Shown one piece after another: positions 1 through 8,345 of a stretch of DNA of 64,000 nucleotides (position 1 is the first letter of the stretch; every line of letters starts with the position of its first letter). A program made the position numbers and the translations under genes. This stretch comes from Bacillus sp. BGMRC 2118 (GTDB lineage: Bacteria > Bacillota > Bacilli > Bacillales > SA4), in assembly GCA_008364785.1 (NCBI GenBank), contig VTTJ01000001.1, positions 310,001 through 374,000 on the forward strand, given 5' to 3'. The notes beneath the pieces were generated by a model that was given only the letters and a program-made list of their open reading frames with translations, was not told the origin of the DNA and did not search any database.

Positions 1-520
1 CTATCGGCCAGTTCATAGGGTACGACTCAATTCCTAGTACTTCTTCCAATTCTGCCAGTAGTTCAAGTGGGTCCTTTCCTACTCGATCCAGTTTATTCAT
101 GAACGTAAAAATTGGAATTCCTCGTTTTCTACAAACTTGGAAAAGCTTAATCGTTTGGTCCTCGATCCCTTTTGTGGAGTCGATGACCATCACAGCACTG
201 TCAACCGCTGTTAATGTTCGATACGTGTCTTCACTAAAATCTTGGTGACCAGGTGTGTCAAGAATGTTAATGTTTCGATCTTTATAATGAAATTGCATAA
301 CACTTGATGTAACGGAAATTCCACGTTGCTTTTCAATTTCCATCCAATCTGATGTAGCGAATTTCCCTGTTTTTTTCCCTTTTACCGTTCCAGCATCTCG
401 AATGACACCACCAAAGAGAAGAAGCTGTTCTGTCAATGTTGTTTTCCCTGCGTCCGGATGGGAAATGATTGCAAAAGTCTTACGTGATAAGATTTTTTCT
501 TGTAACGAATCTGTTTTCAT
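1..520 (-). CDS. prfC: Peptide chain release factor 3, N-terminal part (runs off left edge)
   Basis: Translational GTPase that recycles RF1/RF2 from the ribosome after termination. The 173 visible residues carry the G-domain motifs in order: a P-loop with [13 protein letters not shown], a switch region with [10 protein letters not shown], the [15 protein letters not shown]3 motif, and NKLD (G4). This combination, with SHPDAGKTT and the RGISVTSSV run, is typical of RF3 rather than EF-G. The start is the ATG at 518-520, preceded by AGAGGT. The C-terminal two thirds lie outside the window, so integrity of the gene cannot be judged. Confidence 0.93.
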   Translation of the reverse strand, partial: MKTDSLQEKILSRKTFAIISHPDAGKTTLTEQLLLFGGVIRDAGTVKGKKTGKFATSDWMEIEKQRGISVTSSVMQFHYKDRNINILDTPGHQDFSEDTYRTLTAVDSAVMVIDSTKGIEDQTIKLFQVCRKRGIPIFTFMNKLDRVGKDPLELLAELEEVLGIESYPMNWPI

Positions 521-644
521 ACCGTACCTCTTCTTGCAAGAATTTTTTTAAAATCAGAAAGATAATTTTACTGGAAAATAGCATAAAAGTCAATGATCAT
601 AACGATTTGTCCATGTTGTAGAAGTGTACAATTGATTGATTTAT

Positions 645-1160
645 TTATTGAACATGTAAACCAATTTCTATATGTGCTAGATGATGCCTGGAATGCCAAG
701 AATATAGTGAAAGAAGCTGATATAGCGTCACATCGCCAATTTCCGGATGGGATATCATTTTGTTATAATCTTCGTTTGTCATCGCTCGTAATAAAACACT
801 CCACCTGAAATGAATTCCTTCAATAATTTGTAAAGAAGACGTTATATCACCTTTACTATCAGGCATATTAGCCCAAGCAGATTCGTCATAAGCTTTTACA
901 ACCGGTGTATTTTCAGTGAGTGCTAACTTAAATCGAACAAAACAATTCATATGACTATCTGCAAGGTGATGTACAACTTGCCTTACTGTCCAACCCCCTT
1001 TTCTGTAGGGTGAATCTAATTGCTCTTCAGTTGATTTATCCAACTTCAGATGCAAATTTACCGGAAGATTTGTTATATCATGAATCCATTGTTCTATTTT
1101 GTCGACATCAAAAGATGTTGGCGGTTCAAACGGTCCTATTGGATATTGTAACGCTTTCAT
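645..1160 (-). CDS. bstA: DinB-fold bacillithiol S-transferase, BstA/YfiT type
   Basis: Metal-dependent DinB-superfamily enzyme of 171 residues. The family (B. subtilis YfiT/BstA) conjugates bacillithiol to electrophiles in the cytoplasm. The N-terminal ALQYPIGPF, the VRQVVHHLADSH helix and the C-terminal SWHSRHHLAHI supply the His ligands expected for the metal site. An ATG 21 bases upstream is in frame, but AGGAGGG lies just before the ATG at 1158-1160, so I use the shorter start. bshB2 and yojF at 46.6-47.7 kb show that the organism makes bacillithiol. The family is clear; the substrate is unknown. Confidence 0.88.
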   Translation of the reverse strand: MKALQYPIGPFEPPTSFDVDKIEQWIHDITNLPVNLHLKLDKSTEEQLDSPYRKGGWTVRQVVHHLADSHMNCFVRFKLALTENTPVVKAYDESAWANMPDSKGDITSSLQIIEGIHFRWSVLLRAMTNEDYNKMISHPEIGDVTLYQLLSLYSWHSRHHLAHIEIGLHVQ

Positions 1161-1220
1161 GTATTCCCTCCTAAAATGCATAAAAAAAGATAGGAACCAT
1201 CTTGTCCTATCTCTCCTTCT

Positions 1221-1424
1221 TTACAATTCTTCAAAGTAATCTTTGTAGAATCCACCAACCATACCCGTGTTATCAACGATAAAATAAAACTCCTCTGTCT
1301 CATTCTTCACTTCGTACGTTTTACCTGTCGTTAGTACATTGTTTACGATATATTTTTCTGCTTTTGAATGCACACATTTTACCTGCTTAACGGTATCTTT
1401 TTCTCTCCATGTTAAGTGGATCAT
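1221..1424 (-). CDS. DUF6501 family small protein
   Basis: 67-residue cytoplasmic protein beginning MIHLTWREKD, with the run KVNNVLTTGK-like middle and VGGFYKDYF end that I recognise as the DUF6501 family of Bacillaceae. No function is known. An in-frame ATG exists further upstream, but AGGAGGG sits nine bases before the ATG at 1422-1424, which decides the start. It is a single gene; the next feature upstream is the antitoxin RNA locus. Confidence 0.7.
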   Translation of the reverse strand: MIHLTWREKDTVKQVKCVHSKAEKYIVNNVLTTGKTYEVKNETEEFYFIVDNTGMVGGFYKDYFEEL

Positions 1425-1525
1425 TACGTGTAGCCCTCCTTGAATAGAATCTTCATTCATCATACACAAATAGTTGGCAATAGAAAAGTCCTATCCTTTG
1501 TATTTAAACAGAAAACATTTGATTC

Positions 1526-1555
1526 TTGTGCTAAAATTATTATTTATGTTATGAT
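1526..1555 (+). promoter_or_regulatory. Promoter of the antisense antitoxin RNA
   Basis: TTGTGC (1526-1531), an 18-base spacer and TATGAT (1550-1555) point rightward into a region with no reading frame that ends at the terminator shared with the toxin gene. The expected RNA start is around 1562. Confidence 0.5.
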
Positions 1556-1561
1556 AATAGA

Positions 1562-1700
1562 TAATTAGAATAAAATAAATAATACCGCAGATGTTGCTGC
1601 ATCTACGGCATCTAATATTCGATTCCTAAAGGGATCGGCTATCTTACATGAAAATAGACCTCACCCTGTTTTACTGGTCAAGGGAGGTCTATTTTTTTTT
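1562..1700 (+). ncRNA. Predicted type I antitoxin RNA (RatA/SR4-like), antisense to toxin 3' end
   Basis: Non-coding stretch of about 140 bases between a plus-strand promoter and an intrinsic terminator. It contains two small hairpins: CCG-AGATG paired with CATCT-CGG at 1585-1608, and CGATTCC paired with GGGATCG near 1620-1638. Its last roughly 50 bases are complementary to the end of the convergent toxin message. This is the geometry of TxpA/RatA and BsrG/SR4, where the RNA pairs with the toxin mRNA 3' end and triggers decay. Promoter and ends are inferred from motifs only. Confidence 0.6.
1651..1700. terminator. Bidirectional terminator shared by toxin mRNA and antitoxin RNA
   Basis: Perfect 12-bp stem: AAAATAGACCTC (1651-1662) pairs with GAGGTCTATTTT (1684-1695). 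A T-run follows on the plus strand, and the A-run supplies T's on the minus strand. The toxin stop codon (1689-1691) lies inside one arm, so both transcripts overlap by at least this element. Confidence 0.85.
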
Positions 1701-1775
1701 GTTGTTCGAGTTTAGTATCGCAACAACTAAAGACGCAAACGAAAGCATAATGACTAAGCTTTCAAATATCGTCAT
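1689..1775 (-). CDS. Holin-like type I toxin peptide (BsrG/TxpA family)
   Basis: A 28-residue peptide: MTIFESLVIML, then a hydrophobic membrane segment SFASLVVAIL, then a basic tail NSNNKKK. The M-T-x-[YF]-E-S-L start, one membrane span and terminal lysines are hallmarks of the putative holin-like toxin family (Hol_Tox; BsrG, BsrE, TxpA relatives). AAGGGGGTG precedes the ATG at 1773-1775. Such peptides damage or depolarise the membrane when expressed without their antisense RNA. The stop codon is embedded in the terminator shared with the convergent antisense RNA. It is isolated from any recognisable prophage. Confidence 0.85.
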   Translation of the reverse strand: MTIFESLVIMLSFASLVVAILNSNNKKK

Positions 1776-1783
1776 AGGCATCA

Positions 1784-1801
1784 CCCCCTTTCATTTGGGG
1801 T
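1784..1801 (-). promoter_or_regulatory. Hairpin occluding the toxin Shine-Dalgarno
   Basis: In the toxin message ACCCC pairs with GGGGT of the AAGGGGGTG ribosome binding site across an AAATGAAAG loop. The site would be masked in the primary transcript, a translational brake known for several type I toxins. Confidence 0.5.
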
Positions 1802-1840
1802 TAGCCGACCACCCTTGAAGAATTCGAATATTATGTTACA

Positions 1841-1869
1841 ATTATAGCACACCGCCACACAGAACACAC
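1841..1869 (-). promoter_or_regulatory. Toxin promoter, extended -10
   Basis: Reading leftward, TGC-TATAAT (the -10 at 1841-1846) is a perfect extended -10. The -35 region around 1864-1869 is GTGTGT, a poor match, as often seen with extended -10 promoters. The leader to the ATG is about 60 bases. Confidence 0.55.
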
Positions 1870-1897
1870 GTTCCTTTAGAAAAATAGGACAACCTTA

Positions 1898-2293
1898 CTA
1901 TTTTACCCTTTTCACACTGATTGCCTGAGTCGTTTTACGTACACGACATTGTGATATGTCTTCTTCATTCAATAAACCTAATTGAATAGCAGAAGCAATT
2001 TTTTCATCATCAGCCTTTTTTACATATTTTATACAATCTGTTAAATTAAGTGTTTCTAACTGAGTTACAGCTCTTTCGTCATCAAAGCCTTCCGTAACTC
2101 GAATTTGACGTTGAATGAAATAATCACCAATTTGTATTTCGGCTTTTTCACCAGGTCCAGTGTGCTCATCAAAATAAACATGAAACACACGTTTTATCTT
2201 GTCCATTTCTTCTTTTATTTCCTTCGCACGATTATTCAAATCCACATATCTTGCCAATAGACTTTCTGAAAGACTGTCTCTCAATACAGACAT
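1898..2293 (-). CDS. Hypothetical protein, helical N-terminus
   Basis: 131 residues, not recognised. The first 45 residues are charged and probably coiled coil (LLARYVDLNNRAKEIKEEMD). A basic C-terminus (RVRKTTQAISVKRVK) follows. No membrane segment or signal peptide. GGGGAGGG six bases before the ATG at 2291-2293 supports translation. The length and charge pattern resemble phage-type accessory proteins, but no neighbouring phage genes are seen. Monocistronic. Confidence 0.7.
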   Translation of the reverse strand: MSVLRDSLSESLLARYVDLNNRAKEIKEEMDKIKRVFHVYFDEHTGPGEKAEIQIGDYFIQRQIRVTEGFDDERAVTQLETLNLTDCIKYVKKADDEKIASAIQLGLLNEEDISQCRVRKTTQAISVKRVK

Positions 2294-2372
2294 TTATAAC
2301 CCTCCCCATACAATCTGATTCATCATATGAGTGAGAAAACAAATTCATTCATTACCTGTTAGAATAATTTTG

Positions 2373-3194
2373 TTATGACTGCCAGTGAGGAGGTCGTTTT
2401 AAATGTACAGGTAATTTTGTGTTCATATCTCCATTAGCTGCATTCAATTGAGCCTGCGTTAGAAAGATACTCTCTCTTAAATCTGCTCCACATAAATTAG
2501 CATCCCTTAAGTCTGCACCGATAAAATCACATTTACGTAAATCTGCATTACGAAGATCTGTGGCAATTAAAAGAGCTCCTCTCAAATCAGAACCTTTAAA
2601 AACTTTACCTTTTAGGTTAGCACCAATTAAATCCATTATTCGGGGGTTCGCTTGTCTCTCGGCCTTTTCATTTTTACGTACTAATTTACTTGTTTCTAAG
2701 AGTAATTCATTCACAATAATCCGGTGACTTTGAACATCAATTTGTAAGATTTTTTTTGACGTTTGTTTTGTAAGTTCCTCTGTACTTATAATTGCATCAC
2801 TTAATGCATGATGAAGTGGAAGTGCTTCTTCTAGCTGAAGCGACTCGTGCAAATAATAAAGCATCTCATGCAACTGTTGCATGATTGGAAAGACGTCAAA
2901 CATTTCATTTGATGCATCCGGAAAGTCCCGCCAACTACCGTTAAAGGTATGCTGCGAAACCTTTTGCCCGGCTCCATAGCATTCATATACGGTACAACCT
3001 TTAAACCCTTGTTCACGAAGAGTCGAATGAATTGTACATCTATAGCTATCATCCAAGTTTTGACAAGGTTTACCCCCGTCTTTATTCTTTGCAAAGTCTG
3101 CTGATTTTGCATAAGGTAATGCCACGCAACATAAACCAAAGCAGCTATTACAATCAGCAAGTAACATATCATGAATCGTTATTTGTCTTTCCAA
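2373..3194 (-). CDS. Pentapeptide-repeat protein with N-terminal cysteine cluster
   Basis: 273 residues in two parts. Residues 1-75 hold eight or more cysteines, including C-x2-C-x3-CC near residue 15 and later single cysteines, resembling YkgJ-type metal or Fe-S cysteine clusters. Residues about 185-250 are pentapeptide repeats of the A(D/N)LR type (ANLKGKVF, SDLRGALL, TDLRNADL, ADLRDANL, ADLRESIF), which fold as a right-handed beta helix. The middle is helical. The start is a TTG with AAGGA ten bases upstream; no ATG fits. Partner or metal is unknown. Confidence 0.8.
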   Translation of the reverse strand: MERQITIHDMLLADCNSCFGLCCVALPYAKSADFAKNKDGGKPCQNLDDSYRCTIHSTLREQGFKGCTVYECYGAGQKVSQHTFNGSWRDFPDASNEMFDVFPIMQQLHEMLYYLHESLQLEEALPLHHALSDAIISTEELTKQTSKKILQIDVQSHRIIVNELLLETSKLVRKNEKAERQANPRIMDLIGANLKGKVFKGSDLRGALLIATDLRNADLRKCDFIGADLRDANLCGADLRESIFLTQAQLNAANGDMNTKLPVHLKRPPHWQS

Positions 3195-3321
3195 TACTGT
3201 TCATTCCTTTTGATTTGTTCTATCGAAACTCTATCATAAATTTACTATAATAATGTTCAATAACAATTCTAAAATTCCTACCACGTTCTAAAAAAAGCAT
3301 TAATCGCTTTATCAAGAAGAA

Positions 3322-4287
3322 TTAGTTCTGAATAGATCTAGCTAGAAACTTCTTTAGTTTTTCCTTGTAAACTTCCTCTGCGATTGTATAAGCCTCTGTA
3401 TGGCCAGCTCCTTCTACAATCCATAGCTCTTTCTTACTTTTCGCTGCATCATAAATTTCATCTGCCATGCTAGTTGGTACTAATTCATCTTGGTCACCGT
3501 GAATAATAAATAATGGTAATGTGTTCTTTTTCACTGCTTCAACTGCGGATGCCTCTTCAAAAGAATAACCTGCCCTCATTTTCGTAACAATGCTCGTTAC
3601 ATCTATAATTGGAAATGCTGGAAGTTTATACATGTATTTAAGTTGATGACTCAATTCTTCCTTTACTGATGTATAACCACTGTCTGCAATAATACCCTTA
3701 ACCTCACGAGGAAGTTCTTCACCACTCGTCATTAACACAGTGGCTGCTCCCATGGAAAATCCATGTAGGAAGATTGAGTGTTTTCCTTTTTCTTCTGTTA
3801 AGAACTCCACCCATTTCACATAATCTTTACGATCATGCCATCCATAGCCGATATACTCCCCTTCACTATCGCCATGTCCTCTCGCATCTGGCTTTAACAC
3901 ATCGTATCCCAGCTCATAATAATATTGAGTTACGCCAGGCATTTGTTCGCTGCTCCCTCTATAACCATGAGCTAAAATAACCACTTTTCCATTTGATTCT
4001 GGATTCTCTAAATATCTACCCTTTAACGTTAATCCGTCATGCGATTTAATTTCAACTACATTAAAATCTTGCTGCTCCGTCCACTCCATTAAAGCTGCCA
4101 ATTTATTTTGTTGTTCTTCTGTTTCTAATAGACTCGCAGCTGCAACACTATCTCCACCACCATGCAAATCAGGTCCTTCTTCACCTCTATTAATTGCCAC
4201 TTGGTAAAAGTAATTTCCCGCTACACATAGAACAACAATTATTAAAAGAACGACAACGACTGAAATTTTCCCTATTTTACTCTTCAA
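3322..4287 (-). CDS. Membrane-anchored alpha/beta hydrolase (YqkD-like)
   Basis: 321 residues. An N-terminal membrane anchor (about residues 7-28) leads to an extracytoplasmic alpha/beta-hydrolase domain. The oxyanion-loop HGYRGSSEQ, the GHGDSEG motif, the nucleophile elbow GFSMGA (Ser), a late Asp in HGDQDELVP and His in EGAGHTEAY complete the catalytic triad. It resembles B. subtilis YqkD and acyl-peptide or BAAT-like hydrolases; the substrate is unknown. Start TTG at 4285-4287 with AGGGGAA upstream. No neighbour suggests a pathway. Confidence 0.82.
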   Translation of the reverse strand: MKSKIGKISVVVVLLIIVVLCVAGNYFYQVAINRGEEGPDLHGGGDSVAAASLLETEEQQNKLAALMEWTEQQDFNVVEIKSHDGLTLKGRYLENPESNGKVVILAHGYRGSSEQMPGVTQYYYELGYDVLKPDARGHGDSEGEYIGYGWHDRKDYVKWVEFLTEEKGKHSIFLHGFSMGAATVLMTSGEELPREVKGIIADSGYTSVKEELSHQLKYMYKLPAFPIIDVTSIVTKMRAGYSFEEASAVEAVKKNTLPLFIIHGDQDELVPTSMADEIYDAAKSKKELWIVEGAGHTEAYTIAEEVYKEKLKKFLARSIQN

Positions 4288-4562
4288 TGTACATTCCCCT
4301 TTTTTCTATTATTATATTACTATTTTACTAGAATTATTGTAATATAGGTAAACTTAAATCTGTCACTTTTATCCACTAAAATTATTCTTATAAGAAAGAC
4401 TTGGGGAACACCCATTTTTCCGGACAAAGGATACTTCTTCGTCTCATATTATAGAGTTAGAAAGCTTACTACTTTCGTATGAGAGTTCAACGTGCAGCTT
4501 TGGTAGTTTTTATATTAGTTTTACAAGTAGTAGTCTACTTTGCAAAGTTGGTTTTCCTTCAT

Positions 4563-4746
4563 GGCTGTTTTCGTATAAATTGTTGCTTTCGTAAAAATCC
4601 CAAAACCCGGATTTTTACCATAGTATCTAGTTACTAGTATATATAAAGAGAGTCGCTCTTTTCTAATTCAACCTCATTTTGCTTCTAAAACTGGTTGTAC
4701 ACCCAGATTAATTGTACTAAAAGCAACAAAGTTTTAGAAAAGAGCC
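4563..4746. repeat. Dispersed structured intergenic repeat, copy 1
   Basis: This 184-base stretch is closely matched by 48364-48534. Shared blocks include TTGTTGCTTT, GTAAAAATC, TAGTATCTAGTTACTA, GCTTCTAAAACTGG and TACTAAAAGCAACAA, ending TTTTAGAAAAGAGCC. It holds inverted arms TTGTTGCTTT/AAAGCAACAA, TTCTAAAAC/GTTTTAGAA, and a perfect 10-bp hairpin GTAAAAATCC/GGATTTTTAC (4591-4618). It encodes nothing and lies about 55 bases past the 3' end of the next minus-strand gene. The rest of the 4288-4801 gap shows no gene. Confidence 0.8.
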
Positions 4747-4801
4747 TCCTTCATAAAAAAAGAACTAAAGATTTTCATCTCAAGCTCTTCCATACAGATT
4801 A

Positions 4802-5263
4802 TTATTTTTTTCGAAAGCCTTCTTCTTCTAAATATTGCCTTGCCTCATTTAATGAAGGAAATGTTCCGTCTAACAAAGAACCTGCATAAACATTCCACAT
4901 TCCTTCGTCATATATAAGTGTTAGTGTATGTTTTTCACTATTTATCCATTCTTCCTCTTCAAAGTCAATCTCAGCCTCTTCTTCATATTGTGAAAGTGAC
5001 TCAATTGACTTAGTAATAATCATTTTCAATTCCTCTTCAGAAAAGTCCCGAATATTAGTCATTCCTTTTTCATCACTTTTGTAGGATGGCAGTAACTCAG
5101 AATATACATAACCATTTCCATTTGGATGTAAATGAAAAACTACATTCTTTTTTTCGTGCATACTTTCCTCATATTGAAAGTTTACTCTTTTTAATGACAC
5201 ATTTTTTCTAGTTAATTCAGGAAAGGATTCGATAATTGATAGTTTTTGTTCAAAAGTTAACAT
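4802..5263 (-). CDS. Hypothetical acidic protein
   Basis: 153 residues, not recognised. It is strongly acidic in the middle (SQYEEEAEIDFEEEEW), with no signal peptide or membrane segment. GGAGG lies four bases before the ATG at 5261-5263. Its 3' end abuts the dispersed repeat. The 393 bases upstream (5264-5656) contain only a terminator and no further gene that I can see. Confidence 0.7.
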   Translation of the reverse strand: MLTFEQKLSIIESFPELTRKNVSLKRVNFQYEESMHEKKNVVFHLHPNGNGYVYSELLPSYKSDEKGMTNIRDFSEEELKMIITKSIESLSQYEEEAEIDFEEEEWINSEKHTLTLIYDEGMWNVYAGSLLDGTFPSLNEARQYLEEEGFRKK

Positions 5264-5584
5264 GTTGCCTCCACTAATTTTTTACTTTACTCAGGTCTAT
5301 TATAGCACTAATCGTCATTCAGTAAAAATATTGCCTGAATTTGTCTCAACAATTCTGCTGCTTTTACAGGTTATTTGTTGGTACAATTTTTTGTGTCGAT
5401 GATGAAATGAAAGTAGTTTTATATACACTATGAATTTTGTTATGTATACAGGATTTGAATGCAAAGTTTTATTTAATTACGGAAACGGTAATCTCGAGAT
5501 TTTATATGAAGAAATGTTCTACTTGTGAGTGAATCATCCAATGTCTGACAACATCTTAGTAAAAGGGATTACCTAATAAATAAA

Positions 5585-5618
5585 AAGGAGGTTATAAAAA
5601 TAAATTCATAACCCCCTT
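5585..5618 (-). terminator. Terminator after yjdM
   Basis: AAGG-A-GGTTAT pairs with ATAACC-C-CCTT across an AT-rich loop. Read leftward it is followed by a T-rich run. It sits 39 bases after the yjdM stop. Confidence 0.7.
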
Positions 5619-5656
5619 CCTATATTTTATTCCTAAACAAATAGGTTACTACTTCG

Positions 5657-5992
5657 TTAAACTTTTTTGACAAATTCAGATTTTAAACTCATCGCCCCGA
5701 AACCATCAATCTTACAGTCAATATTGTGATCTCCTTCGACGAGTCGGATGTTTTTAACCTTTGTCCCTATTTTTAATGAAGATGAACTTCCTTTCACCTT
5801 TAAATCTTTAATAATAGTAACCGTATCTCCATCTTGTAGAATGTTTCCGTTTGAATCTTTCACAACCATTCCTTCTTCATTTACTGATTCAGTCTCTGAC
5901 CATTCATGTGCACACTCAGGACAAATCAAAAAATTCACATCTTCATATGTATATTCAGACTTGCATTTTGGACAATTTGGTAAAGTAGACAT
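5657..5992 (-). CDS. yjdM: PhnA/YjdM family zinc-ribbon protein
   Basis: 111 residues: an N-terminal zinc ribbon (CPKC near residue 7 and CPEC near residue 24) followed by the PhnA/YjdM beta-barrel domain ([21 protein letters not shown], then [21 protein letters not shown]). The family was once linked to phosphonate use, but its real role is unknown. No phosphonate genes are nearby. AAGGGGGT lies six bases before the ATG at 5990-5992, which I prefer over an in-frame ATG ten codons upstream. Confidence 0.92.
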   Translation of the reverse strand: MSTLPNCPKCKSEYTYEDVNFLICPECAHEWSETESVNEEGMVVKDSNGNILQDGDTVTIIKDLKVKGSSSSLKIGTKVKNIRLVEGDHNIDCKIDGFGAMSLKSEFVKKV

Positions 5993-6094
5993 GTTTATAC
6001 CCCCTTTTGTTTCATACAACAACTATATCCTTACTAATATAATCTACTAGTTGAAATTCCAACCTTTAAAGAAAGTCAGTCTGCCCATCCAGAA

Positions 6095-6586
6095 TTATTT
6101 ATGTAGTAGTACTCTTTTATATCTCAGTGATATATATGAGTCTGTATTCTTTGTAGCATATGTTTTCATCTCACTTTGAAAAATAAATCCTCGAGCCTCA
6201 TAAAAAGGAATACCCTTATTGTTATCTTTTAGAACAGATACCCACTGATACTTCGCTCCATTTTCAATTTGAACTCTAGTAATCTCTTCTAGCAGAAGTG
6301 TCCCTATTCCTTCTCCTCTTCTAGTTGGATCTAGATATAATACAAACACTTCTCCTTCGTTATCTCCAATCATCCCTCCACCACCAGCACCTAGGACCTT
6401 GTTATTTTCAACAGCTACAACCCAACCGTCCCACCCTTCAGGTTTCTTTACTTTAGATTGAAGTCGTTCGATATTATAAAACTTCTCAATTGTCCGTTCA
6501 ATATACTCTTTTGTACATAATTGGTTATAGGTTTGTCTGTATCCTTTAGAACATACCCTAGCAATTCCCTCAACATGATACTTTAC
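6095..6586 (-). pseudogene. GNAT acetyltransferase lacking a start codon
   Basis: The reading frame encodes a recognisable GNAT N-acetyltransferase: an N-terminal part with VEGIARVCSKGYRQTYNQL and GGWVVAVENNKVLGAGGGG, the acetyl-CoA loop RRGEGIG, and the C-terminal PFYEARGFIF. Homology-like sequence starts right after an in-frame stop at 6587-6589. No ATG, GTG or TTG occurs before the internal ATG at 6371-6373, which would delete the first half of the fold. Roughly ten expected N-terminal residues are missing. It is probably 5'-truncated. A GC-rich repeat lies about 65 bases upstream. Confidence 0.65.
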
Positions 6587-6649
6587 CTACTAAATTAGTA
6601 AATACTGCTACTATTATTCTCTAATATTAACAGTATATAATCTCAAAAC

Positions 6650-6729
6650 ACCTCGGCTACGCCTGCCTGAGTCTCAGCCTTTCCTCTACTTCCCGCAGGT
6701 GCGCGAGTGGCTTTCGCTCCATCCACTTA
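6650..6729. repeat. GC-rich intergenic repeat element (candidate)
   Basis: An 80-base island markedly richer in G and C than its surroundings, with GGCTGAGACTC, CTGCGGGAAGTAGAG and AGTGG/CCACT arms on the minus strand. The combination CTGCGGGAA...GGCTGAGA resembles dispersed intergenic repeats that I know from other Bacillaceae. Only one copy lies in this window. Confidence 0.45.
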
Positions 6730-6770
6730 GTTATTATATGCAGAAGCAATCACTCAATTTAAAACAAAAT

Positions 6771-6824
6771 ACCCGAAATATTAGGCGAATGATTCATTAA
6801 AATAATCACCTAATATTTCGGGTT
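6771..6824 (-). terminator. Terminator after MFS gene
   Basis: A long perfect stem, ACCCGAAATATTAGG with CCTAATATTTCGGGT, closes a 24-base AT-rich loop just past the MFS stop. An adjacent T-run is present on the minus strand. Confidence 0.85.
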
Positions 6825-6855
6825 TATTATTGACTAAAATATTTACGTACCAACC

Positions 6856-8064
6856 TCACATTGATTTTTCAACGATTGTCTTTTTCGGTTGAGTCCTTAT
6901 GTGCTTCGTAACGTAGTACGTAATTAATACTAGTGAAGAAGCACTAAATACAATGACCATCAGATGGAAACCTATTGTATCCAAGAATAATCCAGTAGCT
7001 AGTAAAACTATTTGAAACATTACACGATCTAACATGTTTTTGAAAGAAAAAAAGCGACCATGATATTCCTTTGGTATCCTTGTTTGAAAAATGGTTGAAG
7101 TAATTGGAAAGAAAAACCCAAGTGATAGTCCTAGTAACCCAAATGAAATAAGAGAAAGTATTTGGTAGTCTGCAAAAAATAATAAAGCTTGAGCTACTGC
7201 CACTACTGAAGTAAACACGAACATTAACGTAATGTGATTAAACTTCTCAGAAACTCGCTTTACTAAAAAAGCACCTATCATAAAGGATACACCTTCAACA
7301 GTATAAATGAGCCCTTTCATTGTACTATCATCTTGCATCTCGCTGATTTCAATGACCATTAAGTTAAACCCACCAAGAAATAATGTTGGTACAATCGTCA
7401 AAATAAGTGCCATCATTGCAATCGGCAACCCCTTAATGATTGGAAGTACCTCTTTAAATCCAGCAGATTTCTTATTCATCCCTTTAGGCGCTCCTATAAG
7501 ATCTTCTTCCTTTATCTTCAACAAAAACGTTGACAGCAACAGGAATCCATAGGCTATAAACGATGCCACGTATAATGAATATAAGCTAATGACTACTAAC
7601 ATCGCTCCAGCAAGTGCTGTTCCAATTATTCTAGAGATTGTTGAGACGTTCATATGCGCACCGTTCATTTGCAACAATTCCTTTTCCTCTACAATCCGTG
7701 GAATCAGAGATTGTAAGGCAGGAAAATAAAATGCTGCCGATAATTGAATCGCAATCATAAAGGCAATCATCCAATAGATCGACTCAAATTCTATTGCCAA
7801 AAACATAAAGACTACACTGATCATTCTTCCTAACCCTGCATAAATGAGGATTTTCTTCTTATTCACCGAATCTATTACTCTACCGGCAAGAGGACCGACC
7901 ATTACTCCCGCCAAAAGTCCGGTAAATAGAATGAGTGATTTAAGAAAATCGGACGGTACGTGGATCTGAAGGAATTCTAAATTTCCGATTATTCCCGTCC
8001 ATAAACCAACACCTGCGATAAATTCACCAGCTAACAAAATCCAAACGTTACGATTTTTCCACAT
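6856..8064 (-). CDS. MFS transporter, drug/efflux type
   Basis: About 402 residues with 12 predicted membrane spans. The loop between spans 2 and 3 reads GPLAGRVIDSVNKKKILI, the G-x-L-a-D/G-R-x-x-R-k/R signature of the major facilitator superfamily. It is most like EntS/MdtG-type multidrug or siderophore exporters in the plasma membrane; the substrate is unknown. An in-frame ATG 17 codons upstream lacks a ribosome binding site, whereas GGAG precedes the ATG at 8062-8064. Divergent from the MATE gene. Confidence 0.85.
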   Translation of the reverse strand: MWKNRNVWILLAGEFIAGVGLWTGIIGNLEFLQIHVPSDFLKSLILFTGLLAGVMVGPLAGRVIDSVNKKKILIYAGLGRMISVVFMFLAIEFESIYWMIAFMIAIQLSAAFYFPALQSLIPRIVEEKELLQMNGAHMNVSTISRIIGTALAGAMLVVISLYSLYVASFIAYGFLLLSTFLLKIKEEDLIGAPKGMNKKSAGFKEVLPIIKGLPIAMMALILTIVPTLFLGGFNLMVIEISEMQDDSTMKGLIYTVEGVSFMIGAFLVKRVSEKFNHITLMFVFTSVVAVAQALLFFADYQILSLISFGLLGLSLGFFFPITSTIFQTRIPKEYHGRFFSFKNMLDRVMFQIVLLATGLFLDTIGFHLMVIVFSASSLVLITYYVTKHIRTQPKKTIVEKSM

Positions 8065-8345
8065 ATATCTTGTCTCCAGTTCCAAATAATTCAATACTAA
8101 ATAAAATAATACCATGCTTAAAATTATTTCGCTACACGAAATTTATTGAACTGTGATATAATTCAATTTGCAAATTGATTGATAAAGGCTCTCGTATAAC
8201 TTGATGTTGTATTTCTAATAAGCGGGTAATCTAAGGGTTGAGGTCAAGGAAGAGATACTTATCCTGTGTTGATTGATGAAAAATGCTTGATTACTAACAT
8301 CAATGGAAACGAAAAGTACCTTACTAAAAGAACGAGGGACGACTT

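Noticed and set aside
2831..3172. 113-residue minus-strand frame
   Set aside because: It is an overlapping frame of the pentapeptide-repeat gene, with no start signal or family pattern.
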